From: Chloroflexota bacterium
Lineage (GTDB): Bacteria; Chloroflexota; Anaerolineae; Anaerolineales; UBA4823
DNA: 7,396 bases
Reading direction: 5' to 3'
NCBI GenBank assembly: GCA_030669775.1
Contig: DAOVCZ010000090.1
Coordinates: forward strand, 1 to 7,396
Positions 1 to 5,408 of the stretch are shown here, piece by piece. Every line of letters begins with the position of its first letter. Position 1 is the stretch's first letter. Position numbers and translations under genes: made by a program. Under the pieces are notes generated by a model. The model saw nothing but the letters and a program-made list of their open reading frames with translations, was not told the origin of the DNA and did no database searches.

Positions 1-207
1 TATGATAACGCCGCGCACTAAATGGCGCTTTTCCAGCAGATAATTGAAATCTGGGATGATGTAATCAATCCCCAGCATATCGTTCTCGGGAAACATGATG
101 CCTGTATCTACGACGAGAATGTTATCCCCGTATTCATAAACGATCATGTTTTTCCCGACTTCCCCTAGACCACCTAGAGGGATAATTCGAAATTTCTTAT
201 TACTCAT
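1..207 (-). CDS. rnj: Ribonuclease J, N-terminal fragment (runs off left edge)
   Basis: Partial gene: 69 codons from an ATG at 207-205 to the window edge, with the C-terminal part outside. RNase J is a metallo-beta-lactamase/beta-CASP ribonuclease that performs 5'-to-3' exonucleolytic and endonucleolytic RNA decay and maturation in the cytoplasm. The visible protein starts MSNKKFRIIPLGGLGEVGKN, has the glycine-rich first strand of the metallo-beta-lactamase fold (LGGLGEVGKNM, about 11-21), then ILVVDTGIMFP (30-40) and DMLGIDYIIPDF (43-54), all hallmarks of the family. The HxHxDH metal motif should lie just beyond the edge and cannot be checked. A GAGGA (223-219) lies 11 nt before the ATG. A stronger GAGGAGG lies further upstream, where it serves a four-codon mini-ORF and sits inside a predicted hairpin. 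No other gene lies between this start and the small transcription unit at 312-481. Confidence 0.93.
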   Translation of the reverse strand, partial: MSNKKFRIIPLGGLGEVGKNMIVYEYGDNILVVDTGIMFPENDMLGIDYIIPDFNYLLEKRHLVRGVII

Positions 208-210
208 TAT

Positions 211-225
211 TTATATTTTCCTCAT
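211..225 (-). other. Possible 4-codon leader mini-ORF (MRKI) before RNase J
   Basis: ATG AGG AAA ATA TAA, in frame with rnj and ending 3 nt before its ATG. It has the better ribosome-binding site of the two: GAGGAGG with about 9-11 nt to this ATG. Ribosomes ending here could restart on rnj. Whether it is translated is unknown. It may simply be a chance ATG created by the ATGAGGA sequence that supplies rnj's own weaker site. Confidence 0.25.
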
Positions 226-228
226 CTA

Positions 229-272
229 CAACCCCCTCCTCACAGATATCTTATCTGGAAAAAAGAGGGTTG
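229..272 (-). promoter_or_regulatory. Predicted leader hairpin sequestering the RNase J Shine-Dalgarno
   Basis: Read on the minus strand, CAACCCTCTTTTT (272-260) pairs with GAGGAGGGGGTTG (241-229) over 13 consecutive pairs, several of them G-U. After a small internal loop the helix continues as CAGATA (257-252) with TATCTG (249-244). The apical loop is only two or three nucleotides long; the terminal A-T pair probably opens to give a larger one. The 3' arm contains the GAGGAGG ribosome-binding sequence. No U-tract follows, so this is not a terminator. Control of RNase J translation is an inference from the pairing alone. Confidence 0.5.
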
Positions 273-281
273 AAATAGTTT

Positions 282-304
282 TTGTTGAAAATGATGTTCA
301 ACAA
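282..304 (-). repeat. Short perfect inverted repeat in RNase J leader
   Basis: TTGTTGAA and TTCAACAA, 8-bp arms around 7 nt, lie immediately beyond the T-tract of the terminator at 312-349. The repeat is AT-rich and has no following U-tract. It could be a modest RNA hairpin in read-through transcripts or a small operator. Its function is unknown. Confidence 0.4.
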
Positions 305-311
305 TAATTAC

Positions 312-349
312 AAAAAAAAAGCCCCAGGAGGTTTCACCGACCGGGGCTT
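312..349 (-). terminator. Intrinsic terminator of the small RNA / RNase J leader
   Basis: On the minus strand AAGCCCC (349-343) pairs with GGGGCTT (325-319) and runs directly into nine T residues (320-312). The 17-nt loop contains an inner GGT-GAA-ACC mini-hairpin and an exposed CCTCCT. This is a textbook rho-independent terminator, located before the RNase J gene rather than after it. Confidence 0.85.
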
Positions 350-446
350 GCAATTTCTGTCCGATATCCAAGAAGATGTTGTTCTACATGGTATGCGGTA
401 TTCAATAGCAGGCCGGGGATCCGGCCGAGTGTCGAACTCGATAACA
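312..446 (-). ncRNA. Candidate small structured RNA or attenuated leader
   Basis: A discrete transcription unit of about 135 nt. It is bounded by a near-consensus promoter (453-481) and a strong intrinsic terminator (312-349), with no convincing reading frame between; the only ATG is directly followed by TAG. The 5' region can fold into two adjacent hairpins. One is CGAGT/ACTCG around UCGAC; the other is GGCCGG/CCGGCC around AUCC, and they share one G. Some 55 less structured nucleotides follow, then the terminator, whose loop carries CCUCCU. I do not recognise it as tmRNA, SRP RNA, 6S RNA, RNase P RNA or a known riboswitch. It could act alone as an sRNA, or be an attenuated leader of RNase J, which lies downstream on the same strand. 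Confidence 0.5.
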
Positions 447-452
447 GGAGCC

Positions 453-481
453 ATTTTAGCATAGCTCCATCACTTTGTCAA
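453..481 (-). promoter_or_regulatory. Sigma70-type promoter for small RNA / RNase J leader
   Basis: TTGACA (481-476), a 17-nt spacer and TAAAAT (458-453), facing left. The -35 is perfect and the -10 differs from consensus at one base. Predicted transcription start is about 445-447. It begins only about 15 bp past the groEL terminator T-tract, so it defines a new unit rather than a groESL extension. Confidence 0.75.
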
Positions 482-497
482 AAGAAAAATGACAAAG
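473..497. repeat. Inverted repeat overlapping the -35 box
   Basis: CTTTGTC (473-479) and GACAAAG (491-497) are perfect 7-bp arms separated by 11 bp. One arm contains most of the -35 hexamer. The geometry suits a dimeric regulator, but the other arm overlaps the T-rich tail of the groEL terminator, so the symmetry may be accidental. Confidence 0.35.
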
Positions 498-543
498 AAA
501 AATGGCGAGACAGACCGTATTGAGCTCGGCCAAGCCTCGCCAT
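494..543 (-). terminator. Intrinsic terminator after groESL
   Basis: On the minus strand ATGGCGAG (543-536) pairs with CTCGCCAT (509-502), followed by a T-rich run (TTTTTCTTTG). The 26-nt loop can add inner GGCCG/CGGTC pairing. It starts about 25 bp after the groEL stop codon and should end the chaperonin message. Confidence 0.8.
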
Positions 544-568
544 GATTGGAATAAAAATCAGCTATAGT

Positions 569-2203
569 TTAGTATTCGGGCATCGGTGGTGCAGCAGGTA
601 ATCCTTCCTTCTCGGGGATATCAGTGATCAGGGCTTCAGTTGTCAGGATCATGGCAGCGATTGATGCTGCATTCTCCAACGCGCCGCGAGTCACTTTCGC
701 CGGGTCGATCACACCATCTTTGACCATGTCGACGTATATCTCGCTGAGGACGTTATAGCCAATGTTGGGATTTTTCTTCGACTTTTGTGCCCGGCGGACC
801 TCCTGAAGGATAACCGCGCCATCCTTACCGGAATTCTCAGCGATCTTGCTCAGGGGAGCTTCGAGAGCCTTGCGGACGATGGTAACACCAACCTGGGCAT
901 CATCACTATCCATCTTCACTTCGTCCAGGACGGCCATAGCATTGATCAGTGCAACACCGCCACCAGGGACGATGCCATCTTCAACAGCGGCTCGAGTCGC
1001 AGAGAGTGCATCTTCAACACGATGCTTCTTCTCTTTGAGCTCAGTTTCGGTGGCTGCGCCAACGCGAATAATTGCCACGCCGCCAGAAAGTTTTGCGAGC
1101 CGTTCTTGCAGCTTCTCACTATCGTAATCGCTGGTGCTCTTATCGATCTCGACCCGAATTTGCTCAATACGGCCTTTGATCTCTGCCGATTCACCATGAC
1201 CACCTACAATGGTGGTGTCATCTTTGGTGACAACGATTTTTTCTGCGCGACCGAGATCGGTGATTTCGGTGCTATCCAGTTTGCGACCGGTCTCTTCGGC
1301 GATCACTGTAGCGCCAGTCAGAATAGCGATATCTTGCAGCATTGCTTTGCGGCGATCACCAAAACCAGGAGCTTTGATAGCCACGACGTTGAGCATACCG
1401 CGCAGCTTGTTAAGCACTAAGGTAGCCAGCGCTTCACCGTCAATATCTTCGGCGATGATCACCAGTTCGCGCTTGCCAACCTGGACCATTTTTTCAAGCA
1501 CAGGCACGATATCGGTGGCAGCCGAGATCTTCTTATCATGAACCAAAATGTAGGGCTCCTCAACATCAGCTTCCATTGATTCAGGATTGGTGATGAAATA
1601 AGGGGAAATGTAACCGCGATCGAACTGCATACCTTCGACGTATTCGGTTTCAAATTCCAAACCTTTCGATTCTTCGACTGTGATAACGCCGTCTTTGCCA
1701 ACCTTATCCATCACATCGGCGATCAATTCACCGATTGCCCGGTCTTGGGCTGAAATCGAAGCGACATTGGCAATCTCATCTTTGGTGGTAACTTCAATTG
1801 CCTGTTCTGTGATCTTATCTGCCACAGCCTTTGTGGATGCTTCAATACCCCACTTCAGCAGCATGGGGTTAAAACCTGCAGACAGGTTTCTCATACCATC
1901 GGTAACGACGGAATGAGCCAAAACCGTTGATGTCGTTGTACCATCACCGGCGATGTCATTGGTCTTTGTTGCGGCTTCTTTGAGCAGTTGAGCGCCCATG
2001 TTCTCGAAGGGATCCTCCAGCTCAATTTCTTTGGCAACTGAGACACCATCATGGGTGATTGTGGGAGAACCGAATTTACGATCGATGGCCACATTGCGGC
2101 CTTTTGGCCCCAGAGTGGTGGCGACCGCAGTCGCCAGGACATCCATACCATCTTGCAGCTTACGACGTGCATCTTCTGAAAATACGAGTTGTTTAGCAGC
2201 CAT
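569..2203 (-). CDS. groEL: GroEL chaperonin (60 kDa, Hsp60)
   Basis: ATP-driven protein-folding chamber; 14 subunits form two stacked rings capped by GroES in the cytoplasm. At 544 residues it is full length, and its numbering matches E. coli GroEL closely. Visible nucleotide-site residues are TLGPKG (30-35), D52, D87 in GDGTTT (86-91), D398 in RVEDAL, and GGG (414-416). The apical domain is intact (about 191-375). The start is ATG at 2203, with AAGGAG 9 nt upstream. The gene lies 35 bp after groES in one operon and should share its CIRCE/HrcA control. Oddity: the C-terminus ends PAAPPMPEY and lacks the Gly-Gly-Met-rich tail that hangs into the cavity in many GroELs. Because the reading frame is intact up to its stop, this looks natural rather than like a truncation. 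Confidence 0.98.
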   Translation of the reverse strand: MAAKQLVFSEDARRKLQDGMDVLATAVATTLGPKGRNVAIDRKFGSPTITHDGVSVAKEIELEDPFENMGAQLLKEAATKTNDIAGDGTTTSTVLAHSVVTDGMRNLSAGFNPMLLKWGIEASTKAVADKITEQAIEVTTKDEIANVASISAQDRAIGELIADVMDKVGKDGVITVEESKGLEFETEYVEGMQFDRGYISPYFITNPESMEADVEEPYILVHDKKISAATDIVPVLEKMVQVGKRELVIIAEDIDGEALATLVLNKLRGMLNVVAIKAPGFGDRRKAMLQDIAILTGATVIAEETGRKLDSTEITDLGRAEKIVVTKDDTTIVGGHGESAEIKGRIEQIRVEIDKSTSDYDSEKLQERLAKLSGGVAIIRVGAATETELKEKKHRVEDALSATRAAVEDGIVPGGGVALINAMAVLDEVKMDSDDAQVGVTIVRKALEAPLSKIAENSGKDGAVILQEVRRAQKSKKNPNIGYNVLSEIYVDMVKDGVIDPAKVTRGALENAASIAAMILTTEALITDIPEKEGLPAAPPMPEY

Positions 2204-2238
2204 AGAGTCTAGCTCCTTATCCTTTATTTGTTTGTTAT

Positions 2239-2532
2239 TTAATCGACAATTGCTAATAGGTCACTTTCACGCAGGATGAGTACTTTCTTGTCATCCAGCT
2301 TGATCTCTGTGCCTGAATACTTGGCGAACAGCACAGTATCTCCTTCTTTGACGTCCATAGGGATCCGTTTTCCGTCGTCATCCCGATCTCCAGGACCGGT
2401 AGCCAGGACCAAACCCTTTTGGGGTTTTTCCTTGGCTGTTTCGGGCAGGACGATACCGCCAGAGGTTAATTCCTCTTGCTCGATGGGTTCGACCACCACG
2501 CGGTTTCCTAACGGTTTGATTGAAATCGACAT
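2239..2532 (-). CDS. groES: GroES co-chaperonin (10 kDa)
   Basis: Heptameric lid of the GroEL chamber. At 97 residues it has the usual family length. The N-terminal IKPLGNRVVVEPIE (5-18) is the first strand of the beta-barrel. The mobile loop (about 19-33) contains the GroEL-contact motif GGIVLP (25-30). The roof loop is GDRDDDGKRIPMD (48-60), and the segment around GDTVLFAKYSGTEI (64-77) is typical. The ATG at 2532 is supported by a very strong AGAAGGAGG with 5 nt spacing. It is the first gene of the groES-groEL operon. The leader of about 90 nt begins with a CIRCE operator, so heat-shock de-repression through HrcA is expected. Confidence 0.98.
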   Translation of the reverse strand: MSISIKPLGNRVVVEPIEQEELTSGGIVLPETAKEKPQKGLVLATGPGDRDDDGKRIPMDVKEGDTVLFAKYSGTEIKLDDKKVLILRESDLLAIVD

Positions 2533-2589
2533 ACTTGCCTCCTTCTAAATGAGTAAGATATATTTATTGTATGGTTACACACATAGAAG

Positions 2590-2616
2590 TTAGCACTCTA
2601 ACGCTTCGAGTGCTAA
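2590..2616. promoter_or_regulatory. CIRCE operator (HrcA site) of groESL
   Basis: Perfect match to the known CIRCE consensus TTAGCACTC-N9-GAGTGCTAA, with the arms extended by one more pair (G2589/C2617). It begins about 4 bp after the predicted transcription start of groES, so bound HrcA would block the promoter, and the element would also lie in the mRNA leader. Confidence 0.97.
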
Positions 2617-2627
2617 CTTTCGACAGG

Positions 2628-2656
2628 ATCATACCTGAGTTCTTGAGGAAAGTCAA
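2628..2656 (-). promoter_or_regulatory. Sigma70-type promoter of groESL
   Basis: TTGACT (2656-2651), 17-nt spacer, TATGAT (2633-2628), facing left. Predicted start is near 2621, giving a leader of about 90 nt that includes CIRCE. A vegetative promoter plus CIRCE is the standard arrangement for repressor-controlled chaperonin genes. Confidence 0.85.
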
Positions 2657-2681
2657 GAGGATTTTTGAACATTCCCCATTT

Positions 2682-2696
2682 TGCCTAAGAAAGGCA
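2682..2696 (-). terminator. Weak hairpin after the TPR genes, doubtful terminator
   Basis: TGCCT and AGGCA, 5-bp arms around 5 nt, directly follow the stop codon of the second TPR gene. No U-tract follows in either direction (the next bases on the minus strand are AAATGGGG), so termination would be poor. Some read-through from the TPR genes into groESL is possible. Confidence 0.2.
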
Positions 2697-2701
2697 GTTA
2701 T

Positions 2702-4057
2702 TCAGGGTGAGGGCGTGATTTCCGGACCAGATCTCTGATCGACGAGATCACAGATAGCGATATTCTCTTCAATAATTTGATTGAACGTTGGATCATCAGG
2801 GTAACTGGCACGCACCTCGTCCAGCACCTGCAGCGCTTCCGCGCAATAGTTTTGGTTAGGACGACTGAGTGCAGCAAGAACCGAGCCATATTGGGCGTAA
2901 TAAAAGGCGACTGTGCCAGAGGTGAGCGGCAATCTATTGACCACAACACCCTCTCCCAAAAGTTCGATAGCGACTTGATTTTCGTCGGCGCTGCATCCCC
3001 GGACGGCGCATTTTAAGGCCAGTTGCGCCCCCTCAAAATTGCGTGCTTTGGTATAGATTATCCCCAATTGTCCGTAGGTATTTGGATTGTACGGGTTAAT
3101 CCTGATCGCTTTCTCGGCATTCAGGGCTGCAACGAAGAATTCCCCATCACGTGAATAAGTCTTGGCAATTTCAACATATGGAACCGGGTCCCGTACGCCC
3201 AACTGTTCATTGATCTGGGCAGCTTTCTCGAATTCCTCGAGCGCCCGATTATGAATATCCAAACTTCGAAAGTTCCGTCCGATGAAGATGTAGAGAAAAG
3301 TCAGGTTGGGTTGTATGTTAACCGCCTCTCGATACTTCTCAATGGCCAGGCGGTACTGTCCCAACGATTCAAGCACATAACCATAAACACGCTGCACGTC
3401 CATCGATTCGGGTTCAATGGCCACCGCCTGTTTGATAGTTTCTTCTGCCTGAGACCATTTCTGCTGGTCGACCAGGATCTCGGCAAAAAAAGCCAGCCCT
3501 AATGCATTTTCATTATCAAGCTGCAGAGCTCTGATTGCAGCTGCTTCTGCATCATTAAGCGCGGATTGACTCTCCTCCGGCGGCACGAGCGGATTTGAGG
3601 CATACCAATCAAGGACAAATGAACGGACCGCTTGCACTTCTGCATTATCCGGGTCGATCGCCGTAGCCTGGTCGATTGACTCTCGAGCCTCAGTCAGGCG
3701 GTCATATCTTTCCTCATTCGTGCTGAGCAAGCTGGAGGAATACGTCTGGATACGTGACAATTCTGCCCAAGCATGGGAATTGTTGGGTTCCACGATGACT
3801 GCCTGCTGGTAGGCTGTGATCGCGCCGCCGAGCGATCCAGCTTTGAACTGGGCTTCACCTTCCATGACATAAGAGTTTGTGGTGCGCGTCGGAGTTGGTG
3901 TAGGTAGAAATAACGGCTGGACATCGCCGCGGTCAATACCCATTAAGATCCAGATACCACCCAAGATCAGACCCAGTAAAATAATTACTCGATATGGGTT
4001 GAAGCTGCGTTTCTTGGGGCGGAAATGGGGTCGCTCCCCATTCAGGTTACGGTCCAT
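2702..4057 (-). CDS. Membrane-anchored TPR-repeat protein, second of a tandem pair
   Basis: Function unknown. Taking the ATG at 4057, it has 451 residues. A basic N-terminus (RPKKRSFNPYR) precedes one transmembrane helix (about 23-41), then a short linker with PTPTPTR (52-58), then TPR helix pairs over roughly residues 61-350, for example GGAITAYQQAVIVEPNN. By the positive-inside rule the TPR domain lies outside the cytoplasm. TPRs usually hold partner proteins. Cysteines: 350 and 355 (KCAVRGC), and 405 and 436; the last pair matches the paralogue upstream. Start choice: the open frame extends to a TTG at 4114, and an ATG at 4081 has GAGG touching it, but both overlap the upstream gene. The ATG at 4057 lies 7 nt after the upstream stop. 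It has no Shine-Dalgarno of its own, so translational coupling is likely. Confidence 0.85.
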   Translation of the reverse strand: MDRNLNGERPHFRPKKRSFNPYRVIILLGLILGGIWILMGIDRGDVQPLFLPTPTPTRTTNSYVMEGEAQFKAGSLGGAITAYQQAVIVEPNNSHAWAELSRIQTYSSSLLSTNEERYDRLTEARESIDQATAIDPDNAEVQAVRSFVLDWYASNPLVPPEESQSALNDAEAAAIRALQLDNENALGLAFFAEILVDQQKWSQAEETIKQAVAIEPESMDVQRVYGYVLESLGQYRLAIEKYREAVNIQPNLTFLYIFIGRNFRSLDIHNRALEEFEKAAQINEQLGVRDPVPYVEIAKTYSRDGEFFVAALNAEKAIRINPYNPNTYGQLGIIYTKARNFEGAQLALKCAVRGCSADENQVAIELLGEGVVVNRLPLTSGTVAFYYAQYGSVLAALSRPNQNYCAEALQVLDEVRASYPDDPTFNQIIEENIAICDLVDQRSGPEITPSP

Positions 4058-4064
4058 AACAAGT

Positions 4065-5324
4065 TTAAGGGGATTCGCCATCCTCAGTTTGTTCGTCTGG
4101 AGGGGTTTCCCCAATACTTTGCTGGCAGATGATCAAACCCTGCTCCGCATTATAGACATTGATCTCGTCTTCTGGCACTCCAATGCGAATTGCCTGGAAA
4201 ATTGCGACAGCTTCATCGCATTGTTGAGACTTCGCTAATGCCAGCCCATAGATGGCGTAAAACTCCGCCACGATACCATAATTCAGCGGTAAAGCGCTAA
4301 CCACTACCCCATCTTCCAGACTGCCGCCTCTGATCGCTAACCCCAACTCTTGGATGGATTCCGTTAATTGGTTATTTTTATAATACATTACACCCAGGTT
4401 GCCATGCAGTTTCGGGTTTTCGGGATTTGTTTTAACCGCCTGGTCAGCGTATTGTACCGATTGGCTGAAATCGCCAACCGTTGCATAAGTGCGTGAAATC
4501 TCATAAGGAGGGGTGGGATCGGTAGGATTCAGTGCGTAAGCCTGCAGGTAAGATTGCACTGCCTGATCGTATTCGCTGAGCAGGTAATAGTTGTATCCCA
4601 GTGCCAAATGTAGGTCAGCGATTTTATCATTAATAGCCAGCGCGGCATTGTATTCCTGGATTGCCTCATTAAAGTTACCTGTATTCCATAGGATATAGCC
4701 ACGAGCACGCCGAGATTCTAATAAGGTTGGGTCGAGCGCCATTGCCGTGCGTGATTCTTCGGCGGCTTTATCGATGGCATTTATATCACCTTGCCCAGAA
4801 ATCGCCTTATCCATCAAGATCTCAGCGTAAACTGCATGGGATAGGGCATTTTCTGGATCCAGCTCCAGAGCAGATTTGATCGCGGCTTCGGCTTGCGTGT
4901 AATCGCCCAGGAAATCTAGAGACCAGGCTTTTAATGCATGCGCCAGGGGATTGTTATTATTCAGAATCAGCGCTCTTTCAGCGTTTTCTAGAGCGTCATC
5001 GTATTGAGCTATGTAAATCTGAGCCCGAGCAGTTGAAATATAAATTGAGGGGTTGTCGGGAGCTACCTGGATGGCTTGTTGGTAAGCGGTTATCGCTTGT
5101 GAATACTTAGCTGCATCGAATAAAGCATCCGCTTCGCTAACAAATGATTCTGGATCGCGGGTGGGAGTCGGCGTCGGAATGAACAAGGGAGGCATCGCGG
5201 GTACGACAACCTGGTTCACATAGAGTGCAGCCCCAATTAAGATTAATAAGATAATAACACGCCAAGGGTTGGGTCGCCGAGGGTGTTTCTTCTTCATGTT
5301 CCACTTACTGCCTTTCAAATACAT
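4065..5324 (-). CDS. Membrane-anchored TPR-repeat protein, first of a tandem pair
   Basis: Function unknown. It has 419 residues and the same plan as its downstream neighbour: a basic N-terminus (KKKHPRRPNPWR, 11-22), one transmembrane helix (about 22-38), PLFIPTPTPTR (46-56), then TPR units from about residue 58 to 330 (for example YSQAITAYQQAIQVAPDN and GDYTQAEAAIKSALELDPEN), then a conserved C-terminal segment (GVVVSALPLNYGIVAEFYAIYG, matching GVVVNRLPLTSGTVAFYYAQYG in the paralogue). Its only two cysteines are 369 and 400, placed as in the paralogue. The acidic tail ends DEQTEDGESP. The ATG at 5324 coincides with the predicted transcription start; the ATG at 5297 (residue 10) is the alternative and would align better with the paralogue. 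The two genes form an operon made by duplication. The export signal is an uncleaved anchor, since no cleavage motif is apparent. Confidence 0.87.
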   Translation of the reverse strand: MYLKGSKWNMKKKHPRRPNPWRVIILLILIGAALYVNQVVVPAMPPLFIPTPTPTRDPESFVSEADALFDAAKYSQAITAYQQAIQVAPDNPSIYISTARAQIYIAQYDDALENAERALILNNNNPLAHALKAWSLDFLGDYTQAEAAIKSALELDPENALSHAVYAEILMDKAISGQGDINAIDKAAEESRTAMALDPTLLESRRARGYILWNTGNFNEAIQEYNAALAINDKIADLHLALGYNYYLLSEYDQAVQSYLQAYALNPTDPTPPYEISRTYATVGDFSQSVQYADQAVKTNPENPKLHGNLGVMYYKNNQLTESIQELGLAIRGGSLEDGVVVSALPLNYGIVAEFYAIYGLALAKSQQCDEAVAIFQAIRIGVPEDEINVYNAEQGLIICQQSIGETPPDEQTEDGESP

Positions 5325-5330
5325 GCTATC

Positions 5331-5360
5331 ATCTTACCATTCGTCAGGAAGTGCCGTCAA
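5331..5360 (-). promoter_or_regulatory. Promoter of the TPR gene pair
   Basis: TTGACG (5360-5355), 18-nt spacer, TAAGAT (5336-5331), preceded by TGG, which fits an extended -10. Predicted start is at A5324, exactly the first base of an ATG, so the message may be leaderless. The -35 lies 13 bp from the -35 of the divergent trmD promoter. Confidence 0.65.
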
Positions 5361-5373
5361 GATTGAAGCAACC

Positions 5374-5402
5374 TTGCCATTCTCCTGCCTTGGGACTAGA
5401 AT
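5374..5402 (+). promoter_or_regulatory. Promoter of trmD
   Basis: TTGCCA (5374-5379), 17-nt spacer, TAGAAT (5397-5402). Predicted start is near 5409, on the second of two consecutive ATG codons. No Shine-Dalgarno lies upstream, which fits a leaderless message. Confidence 0.6.
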
Positions 5403-5408
5403 GGAATG

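Noticed and set aside
424..443. T-arm-like hairpin (UUCGACA loop closed by 5 pairs), suggesting a tRNA or tmRNA end
   Set aside because: No acceptor stem, D-arm, anticodon arm or CCA can be arranged around it, and the promoter -10 box lies where the 5' half would have to be.
312..446. 6S RNA, SRP RNA or a known riboswitch as identity of the small RNA
   Set aside because: The 5' and 3' ends do not pair as in 6S RNA, the SRP tetraloop and AGCA-type motifs are absent, and I could not match the conserved cores of the riboswitches I compared by eye. A covariance search would be decisive.
282..464. 60-codon open frame on the plus strand
   Set aside because: It runs antisense through the terminator hairpin, the small RNA and the promoter, has no ribosome-binding site, and its product looks random (KKK from the A-tract, then low-complexity residues).
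785..1420. 211-codon plus-strand frame inside groEL
   Set aside because: It lies wholly antisense to a perfectly conserved GroEL. Its cysteine- and asparagine-rich product resembles no known protein and is an antisense artefact.
4058..4114. Longer start (TTG at 4114 or ATG at 4081) for the second TPR gene
   Set aside because: Both overlap the upstream coding region; the TTG has no ribosome site and at 4081 GAGG abuts the ATG. The paralogue alignment needs neither extension. The ATG at 4081 remains possible.
3879..4238. 119-codon plus-strand frame across the TPR gene junction
   Set aside because: It is antisense to the TPTPTR linker, membrane segment and gene end of the two TPR proteins, with no start signals and no recognisable product.
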